A DNA stretch of 64,000 nucleotides. Source: Blastochloris tepida. Lineage in GTDB: Bacteria > Pseudomonadota > Alphaproteobacteria > Rhizobiales > Xanthobacteraceae. Under the pieces are notes generated by a model. It was not told the origin of the DNA. It ran no database searches and saw only the letters and a list, made by a program, of their open reading frames with translations. Positions 34,104 to 44,236 of the stretch are shown here, piece by piece. Location of the stretch: contig NZ_AP018907.1 of the NCBI RefSeq assembly GCF_003966715.1, forward strand, positions 1,352,001-1,416,000. Reading direction: 5' to 3'. The first letter of the stretch is position 1, and every line of letters starts with the position of its first letter. The translations under genes and the position numbers were made by a program.

Positions 34104-34852
34104 GCGGACGTCTGGTCATCGCCGGGCTCGGGCCGGGCGCGGCGCGGCTGGTGACGCCGGAGGTGACGGCGGCGCTGGAGCAGGCCACCGACCTCGTCGG
34201 CTATGGCCCCTATCTCGCGCGGGTGCCGGAGCGGCCGGGCCAGACGCGCCACGCCTCCGACAATCGCGAGGAGATCGACCGCGCCCGCCATGCGCTGCGG
34301 CTCGCCGAGGCCGGCCGCAGCGTGGTCATCGTGTCGTCGGGCGATCCCGGCGTGTTCGCGATGGCGGCGGCGGTGTTCGAGGCGATCGAGACCGGGGAGG
34401 CGGCGTGGCGGGCCGTCGAGGTCGAGGTGCTGCCCGGCATCACCGCCATGCTGGCGGCGGCGGCGCGGGTGGGCGCGCCGCTCGGCCATGATTTCTGCGC
34501 CATCAATCTGTCCGACAATCTCAAGCCATGGGATCTGATCCAGCGGCGGCTGGTGCTGGCGGCGGAGGCCGATTTCGCCATCGCGCTCTACAATCCGCTG
34601 TCGCGGGCCCGGCCCTGGCAGCTCGAGCGGGCGTTCGGCCTGCTGCTCGGGGTGCGACACCCGGCGACGCCGGTGGTGTTCGCCCGCGCGGTCAGCGAGC
34701 CGGGGGAGCAGATCGAGATCGTGCCGCTCGGCGGCGCCTCGGCCGAGCGCGCCGATATGCGCACCGTGGTGCTGATCGGCTCGTCGCAGACGCGGGTGGT
34801 GACCCGCCGCCGCGGCCCGTCCTACGTCTATACGCCGCGCCGGGCGGGGTAA
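34100..34852 (+). CDS. cobJ: Precorrin-3B C17-methyltransferase
   Basis: The 250-aa SAM-dependent enzyme methylates C-17 and promotes ring contraction. Motifs: VIAGLGPGAARLVTPEV, VGYGPYLARVPE, SSGDPGVFAMAAAVFE, VLPGITAMLAAAARVGAPLGHDFCAINLSDNLKPW, and IALYNPLSRARPWQL. It begins with GTG overlapping the cobI stop (GTGA). It is convergent with dinB; the later genes cobM, cobL, cobK and cobB/N are not in the window. Confidence 0.94.
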   Translation: MSGRLVIAGLGPGAARLVTPEVTAALEQATDLVGYGPYLARVPERPGQTRHASDNREEIDRARHALRLAEAGRSVVIVSSGDPGVFAMAAAVFEAIETGEAAWRAVEVEVLPGITAMLAAAARVGAPLGHDFCAINLSDNLKPWDLIQRRLVLAAEADFAIALYNPLSRARPWQLERAFGLLLGVRHPATPVVFARAVSEPGEQIEIVPLGGASAERADMRTVVLIGSSQTRVVTRRRGPSYVYTPRRAG

Positions 34853-34900
34853 GGCGGTTTCCGGGGGCCGGCTCGGGCATTCCCCATCGTGGATTGCCCT

Positions 34901-36172
34901 TCACCGCCGCGGCCGGCCGGTGCCGAACACGATGCCGCGCTCCACCGCCCCGGCGCCGAATTTCGCCCGCAGGGCGTCCACCGCCGTCTCCATGGCGGCG
35001 GTGCGCGGCCCCGACGCATCGACGAGGTCGGCCGGATCGGCCTCGGCGATGTCGCAGAGGTCGGAGACGCCGATGCCGATCAGGCGGAAGCGGGTGCCGT
35101 CCGCCTCGCGCGCCAGGAGGTCGCGGCCGGCATCGAAGATGCGGTGGGCGAGGCGGGTCGGGTGCGGCAAGGTGCGGGCGCGGGTCCGCAGGCGGAAATC
35201 GGCGCTTTTCAGCTTGAGCGTCACAGTATGGCCGCCGAAGCCGGCGGCCTTCATCCGCGCCGCCACCTTCTCCGACAGGCGCCACAGCACCGGTTCCAGT
35301 TCGTCGCGGTCGGCGATGTCGGCCTCGAACGTGGTCTCGGCCGAGATGCTCTTGGTCTCGTGCTCGGCCACCACCGGCCGGTCGTCGCGGCCGCGGGCGA
35401 GCCGGGCGAGGCGCAACCCCTCCGCGCCATAGCGGTGGGCCAGCAGCGTCTCGTCGGCGGCGGCGAGATCGCCGACCGTTCGGAAGCCGTCGGCGGCGAG
35501 GCGCTCGGCCGCCACCTTGCCGACGCCCCAGATGATCGACACCGGCTTGCCGTAAAGGAAGCGCTCGGCCTCGGCTGCGCCGATCACCGAGAAGCCGCGC
35601 GGCTTGTCGAGGTCGGAGGCGATCTTGGCCAGGAACTTGTTGGGCGCGAGGCCCACCGACACGGTGATGCCGACCTCGCGCTCGACCGCGGCGGCGAAGC
35701 CGGCGAGCACACGCGCCGGGCTCATGCCGTGCAGCGTCTCGGTGCCGTGCAGGTCGAGGAAGGCCTCGTCGATCGACAGCGGCTCGACCAGCGGCGTCAG
35801 CGCCAGCATGCGGGCGCGCACCTCGCGGCCGACCCGGGCATACTTGGCCATGTCGGGCCTGAGCACGACCGCCTCGGGGCACAGCTTCAGCGCCTGGAAC
35901 ATCGGCATGGCCGACTTCACGCCATAGGTGCGGGCGATGTAGCAGGCGGTGGCCACCACGCCGCGCCGGCCGCCGCCGATGATCACCGGCCGGTCGGCGA
36001 GGGCGGGATTGTCGCGCTTCTCGACAGACGCATAGAAGGCGTCGCAATCGACATGGGCGATGGCCAGGGCATCGAGCTCGGGGTGGCGCGCAAGGCGCGG
36101 CGAGCCGCAGTGCGGGCAGCGGTTCGCCGTCTCGGGCGCCGAGGCGAGGCAGTCGCGGCAGAAGGCGGACAT
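34901..36172 (-). CDS. dinB: DNA polymerase IV (Y-family)
   Basis: The 423-aa protein is a translesion DNA polymerase. Y-family motifs: [18 protein letters not shown] (metal Asp), [31 protein letters not shown], and [14 protein letters not shown] (catalytic Asp/Glu). The C-terminal little-finger domain follows ([25 protein letters not shown]). The N-terminus carries a zinc-ribbon-like CRDC...CPHC pair, seen in many alphaproteobacterial DinB proteins. It is upstream of the DUF3572 gene's end by 19 bp on the same strand. Confidence 0.93.
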   Translation of the reverse strand: MSAFCRDCLASAPETANRCPHCGSPRLARHPELDALAIAHVDCDAFYASVEKRDNPALADRPVIIGGGRRGVVATACYIARTYGVKSAMPMFQALKLCPEAVVLRPDMAKYARVGREVRARMLALTPLVEPLSIDEAFLDLHGTETLHGMSPARVLAGFAAAVEREVGITVSVGLAPNKFLAKIASDLDKPRGFSVIGAAEAERFLYGKPVSIIWGVGKVAAERLAADGFRTVGDLAAADETLLAHRYGAEGLRLARLARGRDDRPVVAEHETKSISAETTFEADIADRDELEPVLWRLSEKVAARMKAAGFGGHTVTLKLKSADFRLRTRARTLPHPTRLAHRIFDAGRDLLAREADGTRFRLIGIGVSDLCDIAEADPADLVDASGPRTAAMETAVDALRAKFGAGAVERGIVFGTGRPRR

Positions 36173-36191
36173 CGCGCGGCCAAGCGCCGGC

Positions 36192-36545
36192 TCAGCCCGG
36201 TGTCGGGCCGGCGAGGATGTCGCGGGCGGCGACCACGCGTTCCGGGGCGATCTCGGCGGCGCGGGCGACCGCCATCACCAGGTCATCATCGCCGATCACG
36301 AAGTCCAGCACGGCGAGCAGGAAGGCGGGCTCGGCCGCGGCGGCGCGCAGCGTCTCCGGCCCGAGGCCGCTCAGCGCCATGAACAGGCCGAGCCGCTGCG
36401 GATCGCCGGCGACGACGCCGAGCGCGGTCGCCGCAATTCCTTCGGCTGCCGCGCGATCCATCGACCTGGTGCGATCCATCGACCTTGTTCGATCCATCGA
36501 CCTGGTGCGATCGATCGACTTGGCACGAGAACGGAAGGGATCCAT
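36192..36545 (-). CDS. DUF3572 family protein with N-terminal 18-bp repeats
   Basis: The C-terminal 90 residues match DUF3572, small alphaproteobacterial proteins of unknown role: [36 protein letters not shown], then [16 protein letters not shown]. The N-terminal 30 residues are instead a tandem SMDRTR repeat encoded by four 18-bp units (GATCCATCGACCTGGTGC) at about 36456-36525. Either translation starts at 36545 and includes them, or at a Met within a repeat close to the domain. It precedes dinB and is divergent from divK. Confidence 0.75.
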   Translation of the reverse strand: MDPFRSRAKSIDRTRSMDRTRSMDRTRSMDRAAAEGIAATALGVVAGDPQRLGLFMALSGLGPETLRAAAAEPAFLLAVLDFVIGDDDLVMAVARAAEIAPERVVAARDILAGPTPG

Positions 36546-36663
36546 TTGCCTTTCCGTAACAGTTCGACCTTTAGACTGCAGGGGTAGGCTCTCCCCGTGC
36601 CGCTGCCCCGCGACACGGCGAACCCGGGGCTCAAGGTCTACAGGGCGACCCGGAGTAGTGATC

Positions 36664-37035
36664 ATGCCGAAAACCGTGCTCATCGTCGAGGACAACGAGC
36701 TCAATATGAAGCTCTTCCACGACCTGCTGGAAGCGCACGGCTATGCCACCCTGATGACGCGCAAGGGGATCGACGCGGTCGATCTCGCCCGTCAGCACAT
36801 GCCCGACCTGATCCTGATGGACATCCAACTGCCCGAGGTCTCCGGGCTCGATGTCACAAAATGGATCAAGGACGACCCCAAGCTCAAGTCGATCCCGGTG
36901 GTCGCGGTCACCGCCTTCGCCATGAAGGGCGACGAGGAGCGCATCCGCAACGGCGGCTGCGAGGCCTATCTGTCCAAGCCGATCTCGATCGCCAAGTTCA
37001 TCGAGACGGTCCGCCATTTCGTCGGGGAGGCCTGA
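36664..37035 (+). CDS. divK: Single-domain response regulator DivK
   Basis: The 123-aa receiver has the acidic pair E9-D10, phosphoacceptor Asp53 (ILMDIQLPE), Thr (VVAVTAFA) and Lys (YLSKPIS), and no output domain. [24 protein letters not shown] and the following pleD gene identify it as DivK. In Caulobacter DivK is controlled by PleC/DivJ and feeds into CtrA regulation of the cell cycle. The gene ends 8 bp before pleD. Confidence 0.95.
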   Translation: MPKTVLIVEDNELNMKLFHDLLEAHGYATLMTRKGIDAVDLARQHMPDLILMDIQLPEVSGLDVTKWIKDDPKLKSIPVVAVTAFAMKGDEERIRNGGCEAYLSKPISIAKFIETVRHFVGEA

Positions 37036-37043
37036 GGCTTTCC

Positions 37044-38465
37044 ATGACGGCGCGGGTTCTGGTCGTCGACGATGTTGCGACGAACGTGAAGCTGCTGGAA
37101 GCGCGGCTCAACGCCGACTATTTCGACGTGCTGACCGCCGAAAGCGGACCCGAGGCGCTGGAAATCTGCGCCCGCGCCCAGTGCGACATCGTGCTGCTCG
37201 ACGTGATGATGCCCGGCATGGACGGGTTCGAAGTCTGCCGCCGCCTCAAGTCGAACCCGCTCACCCATCATATTCCGGTGATCATGATCACCGCGCTCAG
37301 CGGCGCCGCCGACCGGGTGCGGGGGCTCGAAGCCGGGGCCGACGACTTCCTCACCAAGCCGGTCGAGGACATCGCGCTCTTGACGCGGGTGCGCTCGCTG
37401 GTGCGGCTGAAGATGGCGCTGGACGAATTGCGGATTCGCGCGGTCTCGACCCGCGACATCGGTCTTGCGGGGTCCTTGGCCGGCTCCCTCTCCGATCCTT
37501 TTGCCGCGTCTTTTGCCGATCCGCTGGCCGAGGCGGTGATCGAGAGCGGCGTCGGCGGGCGGGTGCTGGTGGTGGAGGATCGCCCCGACGCGGCCCGGCG
37601 CATCGCCGCCGCGTTGGGCCATGAGCAGTCGGTCGAGATCGAATCCGACGCCCAGCGGGCGCTGTTCCGCGCCGCCGAGGGCGGTTTCGATCTGGTGATG
37701 GTGAGCCTGGGACTCGACGGCGTGGACGGGCTCAGGCTGTGCAGCCAGCTCAGGTCGCTCGACCGCACCCGCCACGTGCCGTTGCTGCTGCTGGTCGAGG
37801 CCGAGGACAATGAGCGGCTGCTGCGCGGGCTCGACCTTGGGGTGAACGACTATCTGGTGCGGCCGATCGATCGCCAGGAGCTGCTGGCGCGGGTGCGCAC
37901 CCAGGTGCGAAAGCGCCGCTATGCCAGTCGCTTGCGGGACAATGTCCAGCATTCGCTGGAGCTTGCCATCAGCGATGCGCTGACCGGCCTGCACAATCGC
38001 CACTATCTCGGCAGCCACCTCGGGGCGGTGATCGAGCAGGCCACCGCCCGCGGCAAGCCGGTGTCGCTGCTGCTGATCGATATCGACCACTTCAAGAGCG
38101 TCAACGACACCTGGGGCCACGACGCCGGCGACGACGTGCTGCGCGAGTTCGCGCTCAGGCTCAAGCGCTGCATCCGCGGCATCGATCTGGCCTGCCGCTA
38201 TGGCGGCGAGGAATTCGTGGTGGTGATGCCGGAAACCGACCTCGCCGCCGCCGAGGCGGTGGCCGAGCGCATCCGCCGCCAGATCGCCGCCGAGCCCTTT
38301 GCCATCCACAAGGGCACCCGCCATCTCGACGTGACGATCTCGATCGGAATCGCGGCCCGGCAGGGGTCGTCGGACGGGGCCGACGCCATCCTGAAACGGG
38401 CGGACGAGGCGCTCTACCGGGCCAAGCGCGGCGGGCGGAACCGCGTCGAGGCGGATGCAGCCTGA
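37044..38465 (+). CDS. pleD: Diguanylate cyclase response regulator PleD
   Basis: The 473-aa protein has two receiver domains and a GGDEF domain. Receiver 1 keeps Asp53 (VLLDVMMPG); receiver 2 (about 172-290) lacks the phosphoacceptor (LVMVSLGLDG). The cyclase motif is GGEEF (about 387), with an inhibitory I-site RGID five residues upstream, so the product c-di-GMP should feed back on activity. In Caulobacter PleD drives the swarmer-to-stalked switch at the old pole. It is in an operon with divK. Confidence 0.95.
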   Translation: MTARVLVVDDVATNVKLLEARLNADYFDVLTAESGPEALEICARAQCDIVLLDVMMPGMDGFEVCRRLKSNPLTHHIPVIMITALSGAADRVRGLEAGADDFLTKPVEDIALLTRVRSLVRLKMALDELRIRAVSTRDIGLAGSLAGSLSDPFAASFADPLAEAVIESGVGGRVLVVEDRPDAARRIAAALGHEQSVEIESDAQRALFRAAEGGFDLVMVSLGLDGVDGLRLCSQLRSLDRTRHVPLLLLVEAEDNERLLRGLDLGVNDYLVRPIDRQELLARVRTQVRKRRYASRLRDNVQHSLELAISDALTGLHNRHYLGSHLGAVIEQATARGKPVSLLLIDIDHFKSVNDTWGHDAGDDVLREFALRLKRCIRGIDLACRYGGEEFVVVMPETDLAAAEAVAERIRRQIAAEPFAIHKGTRHLDVTISIGIAARQGSSDGADAILKRADEALYRAKRGGRNRVEADAA

Positions 38466-38833
38466 GGGCGCAGGCGTAACCTTAAACTTTTACGTAGTTT
38501 CCGACGCGCTGCGCCAGCGCGGCGTATTGCCATTGATTCCCGCACGCGTTGGGGTAGTTTCCCCAACGACGAGAGTCTTCGCAGGCCACCCGGACGTGGC
38601 GAATGCCTGCAGCTCTCCAGCGATAACCCTACGGAATGCTCAGGTCCGCCGCATCTCCTGGGTCCGTGGGGTCTGGCCGGCCGGGCCGTGCGCGAGAGGC
38701 CTCCTTGCGTGCGACACCCGGCCGGCCTCCTTTGATTCCAGCCGCCGGTTTCTCCCGCTTCAGACCAGCCGCCCCAGACGCTGACGCGTCGGGCCGCGGT
38801 CTCTCGCTGATTTTCTCATCCGAAATCAAATAT

Positions 38834-38920
38834 TTGCCACCGGCAACCCGACCCGCCTGGGATGAAGGCGCCTCGCCGCCGGGAGCGTTCGGGTGGGGTC
38901 TGCCCGGGCACTTTCTGTTT
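38834..38920 (+). repeat. 87-bp direct repeat, copy 1
   Basis: TTGCCACCGGCAACCCGACC begins this unit and TGCCCGGGCACTTTCTGTT ends it. Copy 2 lies 400 bp downstream with a few substitutions. Each copy is followed by a segment containing CGCAAAACCGG and a GC[A/G]CTC-like end, so the two are composite duplications. Confidence 0.8.
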
Positions 38921-39022
38921 GGAGCGTCCGATCTGACTGCATCAGATCGGACGCTCTAAGTCTTTGGTTTGTCGAATTCTCTTTCGCAAAACCGGTGCCC
39001 GGTTTTGCGGAGAATGCTCTGG
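38921..39022 (+). repeat. CTAGAGC-type palindromic element, second copy
   Basis: GGAGCGTCCGATCTGA with TCAGATCGGACGCTCT is a 16-bp perfect palindrome, followed by CGCAAAACCGGTGCCCGGTTTTGCG and AATGCTCT. It matches the element at 18999-19126. Confidence 0.75.
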
Positions 39023-39049
39023 ACGACGGGCGTCGGGGTATTCTGCGCA

Positions 39050-39173
39050 CCCCCCACCCCCGACCCCTCCCCACCATTCACTGCGTTCATGGGGGGAGGG
39101 GAGAAGACGCGCCTTTTTCTCCCCTCCCCCCGCGAGCTTCGCGAGCGGTGGGGAGGGGTCGGGGGTGGGGGGC
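39050..39173. repeat. Long GC-rich inverted repeat
   Basis: CCCCCCACCCCCGACCCCTC (39052-39071) is inverted at 39153-39172 as GAGGGGTCGGGGGTGGGGGG. Smaller nested stems lie inside (GGGGGGAGGGGAGAAG, then CTTTTTCTCCCCTCCCCCC). Such units are common between genes in Hyphomicrobiales. Confidence 0.75.
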
Positions 39174-39233
39174 TTCTTCGAGGGGCGCGCGGCGAAGCCC
39201 GAAACCAGAAATTGGCCGGAAGCCCTCTCGGCT

Positions 39234-39318
39234 TGCCACCGGCAACCCGACCCGCCGGCGATGAAAGCGCCTCGCTGCCGGGAGCCGTTGGGTGGCGTCT
39301 GCCCGGGCACTTTCTGTT
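39234..39318 (+). repeat. 87-bp direct repeat, copy 2
   Basis: It matches 38834-38920 (TTGCCACCGGCAACCCGACC start, TGCCCGGGCACTTTCTGTT end). The following 39319-39415 resembles a decayed palindromic element (CGCAAAACCGGTTTTCGG, then GTGCTCC) close to the regulator's ribosome site. Confidence 0.8.
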
Positions 39319-39427
39319 GAGACGGTTCCCGCGTCGGCGGAGACGGCCGCTGCTCGCTTGAGTTGTCGCGCTCTCTGTCGCAAAACCGGTTTTCGGTTTT
39401 GCCGAGGGTGCTCCGGGGGAAGAGGCC

Positions 39428-40534
39428 GTGTTCGAAGCGGATGTTCTTGTCGAGACGATCTACGAAGCGAGCGTCGTCCCCGAGCATTGGCCGGACGTGC
39501 TGAGGCGGATTGCCGAATACTCCGGCTGCAAGGGCGGCATGCTGGTCGCCAACCCGCACCGGCCGGACTTCCGGTGGGTGGCCTCCGAGAACCTCGTGGC
39601 GCCGATGACGGCCTATGCCCGCGACGGCTGGGCCACTCGCAACCCCAAGCCGGGGCGGCTCGCCGGCCTGCGCCATCCCGGCTTCGTGTGCGACAGCGAC
39701 CTGTTCAACCTGCAGGAACTGGAGAACGAGCCGATCTATGTCGAACTCTCGCGGCCGCACGGCTTCTGGTTCTCGGTCGGCACCATGATCACCGTTCCGA
39801 CCGGCGACCTGCTGGTGTTCGACATCCAGCGCGCCGATGGCCGGCCGCCGATCGAACGCGAGGCGGTGGCGCGGCTCGATGACGTGCGCCCGCACCTCGC
39901 CCGTGCCGCACTGATCGCGGCACGCCTCGGCCTCGAGCGCGCCCGCGCCATGACCGCCACGCTGAACGGCCTCGGCCTGCCCGGCGCGGCGTTCGGACAT
40001 GACGGGCGGGTGCTTGCCAGCAATCCGCTGCTCGACCAGTTGCCGGCCCAGTTCGTGCCGCGCGCCTTCGGCCATCTGGCGCTCGCCGATCCGGCGGCGA
40101 ACGCCCTGCTGCAGGAGGCGCTGCAGCGCGTCGCGGTCCGCGGACCGGTGGAGGGCGTGATGTCGTTTCCGGTGCCGGCCGTGGACGACCACCCCGCCTT
40201 GATCGCCCATGTGCTGCCGGTTCGCCGCACCGCCCATGATCTCTTCACCGGCGCCGTCGCCTTGCTGGCGGCAACGCCGCTGTCGGCGCCGCAGGCCCTG
40301 TCCGAGGGTCTGCTGAGCGGGCTGTTCGACCTCACGCCGGCCGAGGCGCGCGTGGCGCGGGCGGTGATCGAGGGCCAGTCGGTGACCGACTATGCCCGGA
40401 CGGTCGGCCTGTCGCCGGAAACCACGCGCACCCAGCTGAAATCCGTGTTCGCCAAGACCGGCACCCGGCGCCAGGGCGAGCTCGTGGCCCTGCTCGCGGG
40501 CAAGGCCCTTCCGCCCGACGCGCAGGGCGTTTGA
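39428..40534 (+). CDS. LuxR-type HTH transcriptional regulator
   Basis: The 368-aa protein has a C-terminal LuxR-type helix-turn-helix (LTPAEARVARAVIEGQSVTDYARTVGLSPETTRTQLKSVFAKTGTRRQGELVALL, given here as its family block from about 315 to 360). The N-terminal 250 residues have no named sensor domain but resemble the PAS-like N-domains of uncharacterised Rhizobiales LuxR proteins. Its signal and targets are unknown. The start is GTG at 39428, 4 bases after GGGGGAAGAGG; no ATG fits. It is transcribed alone. Confidence 0.82.
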   Translation: MFEADVLVETIYEASVVPEHWPDVLRRIAEYSGCKGGMLVANPHRPDFRWVASENLVAPMTAYARDGWATRNPKPGRLAGLRHPGFVCDSDLFNLQELENEPIYVELSRPHGFWFSVGTMITVPTGDLLVFDIQRADGRPPIEREAVARLDDVRPHLARAALIAARLGLERARAMTATLNGLGLPGAAFGHDGRVLASNPLLDQLPAQFVPRAFGHLALADPAANALLQEALQRVAVRGPVEGVMSFPVPAVDDHPALIAHVLPVRRTAHDLFTGAVALLAATPLSAPQALSEGLLSGLFDLTPAEARVARAVIEGQSVTDYARTVGLSPETTRTQLKSVFAKTGTRRQGELVALLAGKALPPDAQGV

Positions 40535-40563
40535 TCGCGGCGCCGACGTCTTCGGGAAACGCC

Positions 40564-40764
40564 TCAATTCACGTTCGTCCGTGTCTCGATGACCTGAATG
40601 CGCGCGTGATGCTGCTCAAGCTCGAGGCGGGCCATGGCGAGGCAGAATCCGGCGATGCCGCTGATGCGGCGCGCTTCCTCCTCCACATACGCGATGATCT
40701 GCACAATCGACATCGCGCTCAGGGGATCGGCCGACGGGTGGCTGTCCTGTTCCTCTTCCGACAC
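40564..40764 (-). CDS. Small acidic/helical protein, unknown
   Basis: This 66-aa protein begins MSEEEQDSHPSADPLSAMSIVQ and continues with a helical stretch rich in Glu, Arg and Leu (YVEEEARRISGIAGFCLAMARLELEQHHARIQ). The start is GTG at 40764 with GGGAGGGAG 7-8 bases upstream, a strong site that supports the gene. It is convergent with the LuxR-type regulator. No family recognised. Confidence 0.55.
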   Translation of the reverse strand: MSEEEQDSHPSADPLSAMSIVQIIAYVEEEARRISGIAGFCLAMARLELEQHHARIQVIETRTNVN

Positions 40765-40830
40765 TTTCGAACTCCCTCCCTGGATTGTGTACGTCAGCCG
40801 ATCGCGAACACGAGCGGAGCGTGCTGACGG

Positions 40831-40880
40831 TTTTCGGCGGTCGGAATTCGGTTGTCCGGCCCGATCAGGCGGAAACCGTT
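40831..40880 (+). repeat. Fragment of three-hairpin intergenic repeat
   Basis: TTTTCGGCGGTCGGAATTCGG, then a TCCGGCCCGATCAGGCGGA hairpin and AAACCGTT, matches the second half of the element at 3127-3253. Confidence 0.65.
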
Positions 40881-41038
40881 TGGCCGGCCGAATTCATCCT
40901 TGGGGGGAGGCGCGCACCCCGCGATGGCGCCTCAGGCTCTCATTCGACCATTCCTCAAGGTAGGCTGGCGGCCGCTCTTCCCGCATCACCCAATTGGGGT
41001 ATCCGACGGTTCTGCGGCTCTCTCGGCCGGTAACTGTC

Positions 41039-41992
41039 TCACTCCGCCCATTCCCGGTCGCCGGTGAAGACGATGGTCAGCCAGCGATCCGGCCCCTCGC
41101 CGCCGATCGCCGTGCCGATCTCGTCGCGCAGGCCGTCCCATGCGGCGATGGTGCGGGCCGGCATGTCCGGCGGCACGATGAAATAGAGCTCGATCACCCG
41201 CGAGCGGCCGACCTTGGCGACATAGGCGTAATAGGCGGAAAAACCGTGCTGGCGGACGGCCGCCTGCGCCACCTCGTCGACGTGCTGCTTGAGGTCGGCC
41301 GGCGTGACCAGGAACATGTCGGAGAGCGCCTGCCGCACGGTGGAGATCGGCAAGGGCGCGATGACCAGCGAGATCACCGCCAGCACCGCCGGGTCGATAT
41401 AGGGCGAGATGCCCTGCCACGGCGTGCCCTCGACGGCGTAGCCCAGGCAGAAGGCGACGAGCAGCGCGGCGGTGATGCCCGCCGACATGACCCAGCCCTT
41501 GATGTCGAGCGTCACGAAATCGGAGCGGATGCGGCGGTTGGCGCGCACCTGGATGGCGGCCATCGCCGCGCAGGCGACGACGGTGACGGCGGCATAGACG
41601 ATCGCCAGATCGAATTCGAGCGCGCGCCCGCCCTCCAGCAGGCTGCCGATCGCGTTGATGAAGGCGTAGATGGCGATGCCGCTGAGCAGCATGCCGTCGA
41701 ACGCCAGCACCATCGGCTCCAGATGCCAGAAGCCCATGGTGAAGCGGTCGCGCAGGATGGCGGGCAGGCGGTTCGAGGTGGCGTGGCGGGTGATGAGGCT
41801 CGCGACGATGAGCGACAGACCGCTCATCGACGCATCGAACAGCGAATAGACGCCGTCGAAGACGATGGAGAACGAGCCCGAGGCGAGGCCGAAGACGATG
41901 CCGAGCAGCGAGATGACCAGCGTCGCGGCGATCGAGGTTCGCAGCACGCCGCGCTCGTCCGTCATGCCGAAGAATGCACCGCGCTCAGCCAT
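41039..41992 (-). CDS. Cation diffusion facilitator family transporter
   Basis: The 317-aa protein is a six-segment inner-membrane CDF transporter. Acidic residues FDGVYSLFDASMS in the second segment and FDGML/DIKGW later are consistent with metal binding, although the classical HD motif of the fifth segment is not fully conserved. The C-terminal cytoplasmic domain (about 210-317, QALSDMFLVTPADLKQHVDEV) fits the CDF dimerisation domain. The substrate is probably a divalent metal; Mn, Fe, Zn or Co cannot be told apart. ATG at 41992 has AGG close upstream; an ATG at 42001 is also possible. Confidence 0.78.
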   Translation of the reverse strand: MAERGAFFGMTDERGVLRTSIAATLVISLLGIVFGLASGSFSIVFDGVYSLFDASMSGLSLIVASLITRHATSNRLPAILRDRFTMGFWHLEPMVLAFDGMLLSGIAIYAFINAIGSLLEGGRALEFDLAIVYAAVTVVACAAMAAIQVRANRRIRSDFVTLDIKGWVMSAGITAALLVAFCLGYAVEGTPWQGISPYIDPAVLAVISLVIAPLPISTVRQALSDMFLVTPADLKQHVDEVAQAAVRQHGFSAYYAYVAKVGRSRVIELYFIVPPDMPARTIAAWDGLRDEIGTAIGGEGPDRWLTIVFTGDREWAE

Positions 41993-42214
41993 CGTCCTCA
42001 TCCTTTCGCGCCCGGCGGCAGCCTGCGTCCGGGTGTACGCCCTTGCCGTCCTGCGCGCACCGCTTCGCAAGGCCGGAGAAAATTCATCTCCGCCGGCAGC
42101 GGCAAAGACGACGCCTTTCCCTTAGCCGCGACAAAATGACAAAGGCAATCGCCTTGCTTTTGCACGGCCGAGGCCGCACTTTTTCCACGCAGCCTGATGA
42201 TGATTTGTCAGTCT

Positions 42215-42268
42215 GCCGCGGGATTTGATGGAGCAGCTTGCGCCGCGTCAAAAAGAGCTAAAGCGCCA
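42215..42268 (+). promoter_or_regulatory. SAM-II riboswitch
   Basis: The segment has the SAM-II layout: stem CGCGG (42217-42221) with CCGCG (42243-42247), the loop GGATTTGA, GCAGCTTGCG, then TCAAAAAGAGCTAAAGCGCC with the AAAAAG and GCTAAA bases that form the pseudoknot and SAM pocket. SAM-II in alphaproteobacteria represses methionine genes when SAM is abundant. It lies 250 bp before a small gene and 657 bp before metY, further than usual. A CCACGAA/TTCGTGG hairpin follows at 42265-42284. Confidence 0.75.
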
Positions 42269-42520
42269 CGAAGCGGTTCGTGGGCTCCTTCGACACATGG
42301 AAACGGCCACAATGCGCTTCCTTCCTTCAGAGTTTTCGAAATCCAAGTTCTTCCAGTCCTCCTCGTCTTCGGCGCCGCAACATCGCGTCGCCCGCCTTGC
42401 CGGCTGTTGCGTACCGGCCATGGCGGCGTGTCGCGCCATCGCGCTCTAGACGCCCCGACGCTCGATCCCCTCAGTTTCGACCGGACACGGGCCGCCCTTC
42501 GAGGCGGCAGGAGACGACTG
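42269..42520. other. Leader between SAM-II aptamer and the 93-aa gene
   Basis: It contains the CCACGAA/TTCGTGG stem at 42265-42284 and otherwise a pyrimidine-rich stretch (CTTCCTTCCTTC at 42316 and CTTCCAGTCCTCCTCGTCTTC near 42352). A 46-codon frame from 42312 exists but shows no family match and no ribosome site, so it is not called. GCAGGAG stands 7 bases before the next gene. Confidence 0.5.
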
Positions 42521-42802
42521 ATGACCGTTCATACGACCCCGACTGTTCACACGACCCCCGACCGCGCCGACGCTCGCGAGGCCGCCCATCACGCTGCGCT
42601 GCCGCATGCGTTCGTCGTCGAGGTCGACGGCGCGACCGTCGGCATCGTCGTCCGCGACGGCGAGGACGACAATGATTTCCGCTTCTATGCCTCGACCCAC
42701 GCCGTGAACGCACTCGAGCAGCAGCGCTTCCGCACGCCGCGCGCCGCCCAGCGCGCCGCCCAGGCGCTGCTGCGCAATCGCCGCCTGCCGCGCGCGGCGT
42801 GA
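42521..42802 (+). CDS. Small basic protein of unknown function
   Basis: This 93-aa protein has a His/Asp-rich start (TVHTTPTVHTTPDRADAREAAHHAALPHAF), a beta-type core (VVEVDGATVGIVVRDGEDDNDFRFYAS) and a basic helical C-terminus (RAAQRAAQALLRNRRLPR). The ribosome site GCAGGAG is good. It lies between a SAM-II riboswitch and metY, so it may be methionine-regulated. No family recognised. Confidence 0.65.
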   Translation: MTVHTTPTVHTTPDRADAREAAHHAALPHAFVVEVDGATVGIVVRDGEDDNDFRFYASTHAVNALEQQRFRTPRAAQRAAQALLRNRRLPRAA

Positions 42803-42820
42803 GACGAACGGCCCCCGAGC

Positions 42821-42870
42821 AACGGCCCCACATCGCCGACGCGTGAGAGCGTCGGCACGGTGGGGCCGTT
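42821..42870 (+). terminator. Large perfect two-part hairpin before metY
   Basis: An 11-bp stem (AACGGCCCCAC with GTGGGGCCGTT) and an inner 8-bp stem (GCCGACGC with GCGTCGGC) are joined by 3-base bulges, with loop GTGAGA. No T run follows, so it may be a terminator for the small gene or an attenuator of metY. It starts 18 bp after the small gene and ends 55 bp before metY. Confidence 0.6.
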
Positions 42871-42925
42871 CGCACGGCGCCAATCTCAACGACCGACCCA
42901 ACAGACCGTTATCTGCGAGACCGTC

Positions 42926-44236
<1,311 letters not shown>

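Larger units (their letters stand above)
38466..39427. other. 962-bp gene-free repeat block
   Basis: No credible gene is present. From 38466 to about 38830 I see GC-rich sequence with an imperfect GGCCGGCC stem near 38675-38735 but nothing named. From 38834 onward it is repeats: an 87-bp unit, the palindromic element, a 124-bp inverted repeat, a second 87-bp unit, and a decayed second palindrome, ending at the regulator gene. Confidence 0.7.

Noticed and set aside
38466..39427. Short coding frames within the repeat block
   Set aside because: All translate palindromic or repeated DNA and share identical ends with other repeat copies, so they are not genes.
42312..42449. A 46-codon leader peptide after the SAM-II aptamer
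   Set aside because: There is no Shine-Dalgarno sequence, no family match, and the codons show no methionine bias expected of a leader.
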